From Promethearchaeota archaeon (lineage in GTDB: Archaea > Asgardarchaeota > Lokiarchaeia > Sigyniarchaeales > SOKP01), in contig JAHPZE010000002.1 of the NCBI GenBank assembly GCA_019058365.1, positions 248,001-312,000 of the forward strand: 64,000 bases of DNA, read 5' to 3'. Positions within the stretch are counted from its first letter, which is position 1, and the number at the start of each line of letters is the position of its first letter. The translations under genes were made by a program, and so were the position numbers. This document shows positions 62,346 to 64,000 of this stretch, one piece after another. A model generated the notes under the pieces. That model was not told the origin of the DNA, did no database searches, and saw only the letters and a program-made list of their open reading frames with translations.

Positions 62346-63596
62346 TTAAAGTTTTAAGATAATACTCAATAAAATTGGAAATTGTTCTTCAGAACCCCAA
62401 ACGACATAGATTTTATTTTGAATAGGAACAGCTACATGCCTAGCTGCTACAATCCAATCCAATCCAACATTATTTCCCGTCTCAGTTCCTTCTTTAAATT
62501 TAAAATACATTGTCATTCCTAAATAATCTTGAATTTTTATATCCTCAATTTTAATATCTTCAAGATCAAGAATCGTAAATTCTTTTATATCAAGATCGGG
62601 TTGTATTGGTTCTCTCATTTTTTCTGAAGAAAGTTGTAATGCTGCTCTGATAATAACTTCTTCCTTTACTTTTTTATTATATTCAAAAATAATAAGACCA
62701 CAATCTTTTTCCTTTCCCGTTATTCCAAGGGTGTTAAAATCAAACGATTTTTTGCTGTATAATTGAAAATCTTTCTTTATTTCTGAGATATCCATCCATC
62801 CATTCTCAAGCGTCTCACCCATTATATACCGAAAACTCTTTAAAATTTTTAATTCCTCTTCTTTTTGTTGAATTCTTTCATCAAATATGCTTGTTAAGGG
62901 TCTTGCTACAAAATATTGTGCACTTTTTGGTAATAATGGCAATTTTATTATCCATTCTTTGCTAATTAAACGATCAATAATACGATAGATAGTTGTTCTT
63001 TTAATGGATAAATCTTCATCTAACTCACCTACTTTTGCCCCTTTATTCCCCTTTCTTAGCAAAGCTAAATAAACTTTGGCCTCTTCAATACTCAACCCAA
63101 ATTTAAGTAATCCAAGCTCTTGCAAATTATTTGTATCATCAAGAAGTATTCTTGGAGTTGCCCATTTTAATTCTTCTACTTTTCCTAACTGGGCATCTAA
63201 ATCCATATAAGGCTTTTTTGAACTTAAATTGTGTAATGTTCGAGATGCTTCCATCATTCCGAGTCGCATTATTCCATCTGGAGCAATTTTACAAATAATC
63301 TTCCTCTCTTCATCTTTAAAACCTAAAATTCTTCCTTTTTGAATAGGATCTATCCCAATCAATCTTTCAGGAGTACACTGTATTATTACGTATTTAATAT
63401 CTGAAATTGTAAGATAAGTATGCTTCATTAATTTCCAAACCGAGATAATTTCATCAATATCTTCGCTAATATTCCAATTCTCTGTTGAATATTCTATTTC
63501 TCTATCTCCTTTAATTATTGCGGCTGAAATTGTTTTTGATTCAGATTCTATGAGTTTATTTAGAGCATATTTTACCTTTTCCATATTTAGCTTCAT
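62346..63596 (-). CDS. Roadblock-like domain fused to a TrmB-family regulator
   Basis: Residues 1-130 have a roadblock/LC7-like order: a helix (MEKVKYALNKLIESE), ISAAIIKGDREIEYSTENW, a helix, IKYVIIQCTPERLIGI and IICKIAPDG. Residues 155-250 are a TrmB winged helix (LKFGLSIEEAKVYLALLRKGNKGAKVGELDEDLSIKRTTIYRIIDRLISKEWII). The rest is the sensor shared with the regulator at 57615 (CGLIIFEYN). The fusion may tie a GTPase signal or dimer scaffold to transcription. The N-terminal assignment is by pattern. Confidence 0.7.
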   Translation of the reverse strand: MKLNMEKVKYALNKLIESESKTISAAIIKGDREIEYSTENWNISEDIDEIISVWKLMKHTYLTISDIKYVIIQCTPERLIGIDPIQKGRILGFKDEERKIICKIAPDGIMRLGMMEASRTLHNLSSKKPYMDLDAQLGKVEELKWATPRILLDDTNNLQELGLLKFGLSIEEAKVYLALLRKGNKGAKVGELDEDLSIKRTTIYRIIDRLISKEWIIKLPLLPKSAQYFVARPLTSIFDERIQQKEEELKILKSFRYIMGETLENGWMDISEIKKDFQLYSKKSFDFNTLGITGKEKDCGLIIFEYNKKVKEEVIIRAALQLSSEKMREPIQPDLDIKEFTILDLEDIKIEDIKIQDYLGMTMYFKFKEGTETGNNVGLDWIVAARHVAVPIQNKIYVVWGSEEQFPILLSIILKL

Positions 63597-63643
63597 CTTC
63601 TCTTTTTATATTAAGTTAAAAAAAAAAAATATTTTACAATTAG

Positions 63644-63850
63644 TTATTTTTCTCCAAATTTTTTTTTTATTTCATCTAATACCTTTTTAAAATAGCTTTT
63701 TTCTTTAGATTCCTGAATTTCTATAAAATAGTCAGGCACGATTAATTTCTTAGATTCTCTTTTTATCTCTACGTCTATCCAAATTATCCCATCATCCAAC
63801 ACGATACAAGGTATACCTTCCAAAAGTTTTATTCGTGTCATTTTCATCAC
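63644..63850 (-). CDS. Small hypothetical protein downstream of actin
   Basis: About 66 residues: a beta-rich first half (TRIKLLEGIPCIVLDDGIIWIDVEI), then VPDYFIEIQE and a basic helix. No family is recognised. GTG 63850, ATG 63847 and ATG 63841 are all possible starts. It begins 27 bases after the actin stop on the same strand, so the two are probably co-transcribed. Confidence 0.6.
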   Translation of the reverse strand: MMKMTRIKLLEGIPCIVLDDGIIWIDVEIKRESKKLIVPDYFIEIQESKEKSYFKKVLDEIKKKFGEK

Positions 63851-63877
63851 TTTTAATTAATTTTTAATTGAAAGAGT

Positions 63878-64000
63878 TTAAAAACATCGATGGATAACTT
63901 GAGGCCCCATCTCCTTGTATTCTCTTCGAGTAATCCACATTCTATGAAATGTTTTTAAGGAACTTAAGATAGATCCTCCTATCCACACAGAATACATTCT
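63878..64000 (-). CDS. Actin (Asgard actin, C-terminal 40 residues)
   Basis: The minus strand from the window edge reads [20 protein letters not shown], then [20 protein letters not shown] and TAA at 63878. This is the C-terminus of true actin, including [13 protein letters not shown], the EYxExGP motif and the HR-CF end. Crenactin and MreB do not share this degree of match. The gene continues beyond the window, so its start and its nucleotide-binding motifs are not seen. It marks the organism as an Asgard archaeon. Confidence 0.95.
   Translation of the reverse strand, partial: RMYSVWIGGSILSSLKTFHRMWITRREYKEMGPQVIHRCF

Overview
The window is an AT-rich stretch of what is almost certainly an Asgard archaeon (Lokiarchaeia-like). 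The strongest evidence is the 3' end of an actin gene that runs off the right edge (63878..64000, minus). Supporting evidence is roadblock/LC7 proteins, a Ras-like GTPase operon, SMC-ScpA-ScpB, archaeal TrmB- and AbrB-type regulators, two tRNA genes interrupted at unusual positions, and GGTG-type Shine-Dalgarno sites. No insertion sequence, phage gene or CRISPR array is visible.

Region by region. 1-2.7 kb: a surface beta-helix protein with a C-terminal anchor, then a PatB/MalY-type aminotransferase broken by an in-frame amber codon. 3.9-10.6 kb: an inositol catabolism cluster of the Thermotoga type (IolG, MFS transporter, IolM, IolO, an IolB/KduI-like bicupin and an IolN-like creatininase-fold hydrolase). 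Its predicted product feeds the hexuronate route, and UxuA and UxuB lie at 21.2-23.2 kb. 10.6-14.6 kb: small signalling-type proteins (roadblock, two SCP2 paralogues) around two interrupted tRNA genes. 14.6-31.6 kb: mixed housekeeping genes (N-formylglutamate amidohydrolase family, B12-radical SAM, MutY-like glycosylase, CoA-transferase/GNAT fusion, TatD, ThyA, MoaD-like protein, two CTP-transferase/polyprenol kinase-like membrane proteins, Maf, DUF1028, ATP-grasp ligase). 31.8-33.2 kb: a GTPase with an uncharacterised partner. 33.3-39.2 kb: an operon of a degenerate AAA+ protein, SMC, ScpA and ScpB.

40.1-51.7 kb is an accessory region. It holds ArsR/ACR3 arsenite resistance, a duplicated module of small genes (thioredoxin-like, ubiquitin-like fold, 32-35 residue micro-protein), a CDF-type metal transporter fused to winged helices, an ABC/FtsX exporter with a regulator, and an HD phosphohydrolase. 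The transporter/HD pair was duplicated and each copy has since lost the opposite partner. 51.8-57.6 kb: the ChlI/ChlD and CobN-type chelatase pair. 57.6-63.6 kb: a regulatory island in which two TrmB-type proteins, one fused to a roadblock-like domain, flank four SAM methyltransferases and two double-domain AbrB proteins. The second AbrB gene has palindromic operators at its promoter.

The most notable items are the complete-looking Thermotoga-type inositol pathway, the AAA+ pseudo-ATPase at the head of the SMC operon, the duplicated Ubl/micro-protein module, the symmetrical TrmB/AbrB/methyltransferase island, and several genes whose only plausible starts lie inside or just after a GGTG motif. 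All functional calls come from reading motifs and remembered family features; no database search was run.
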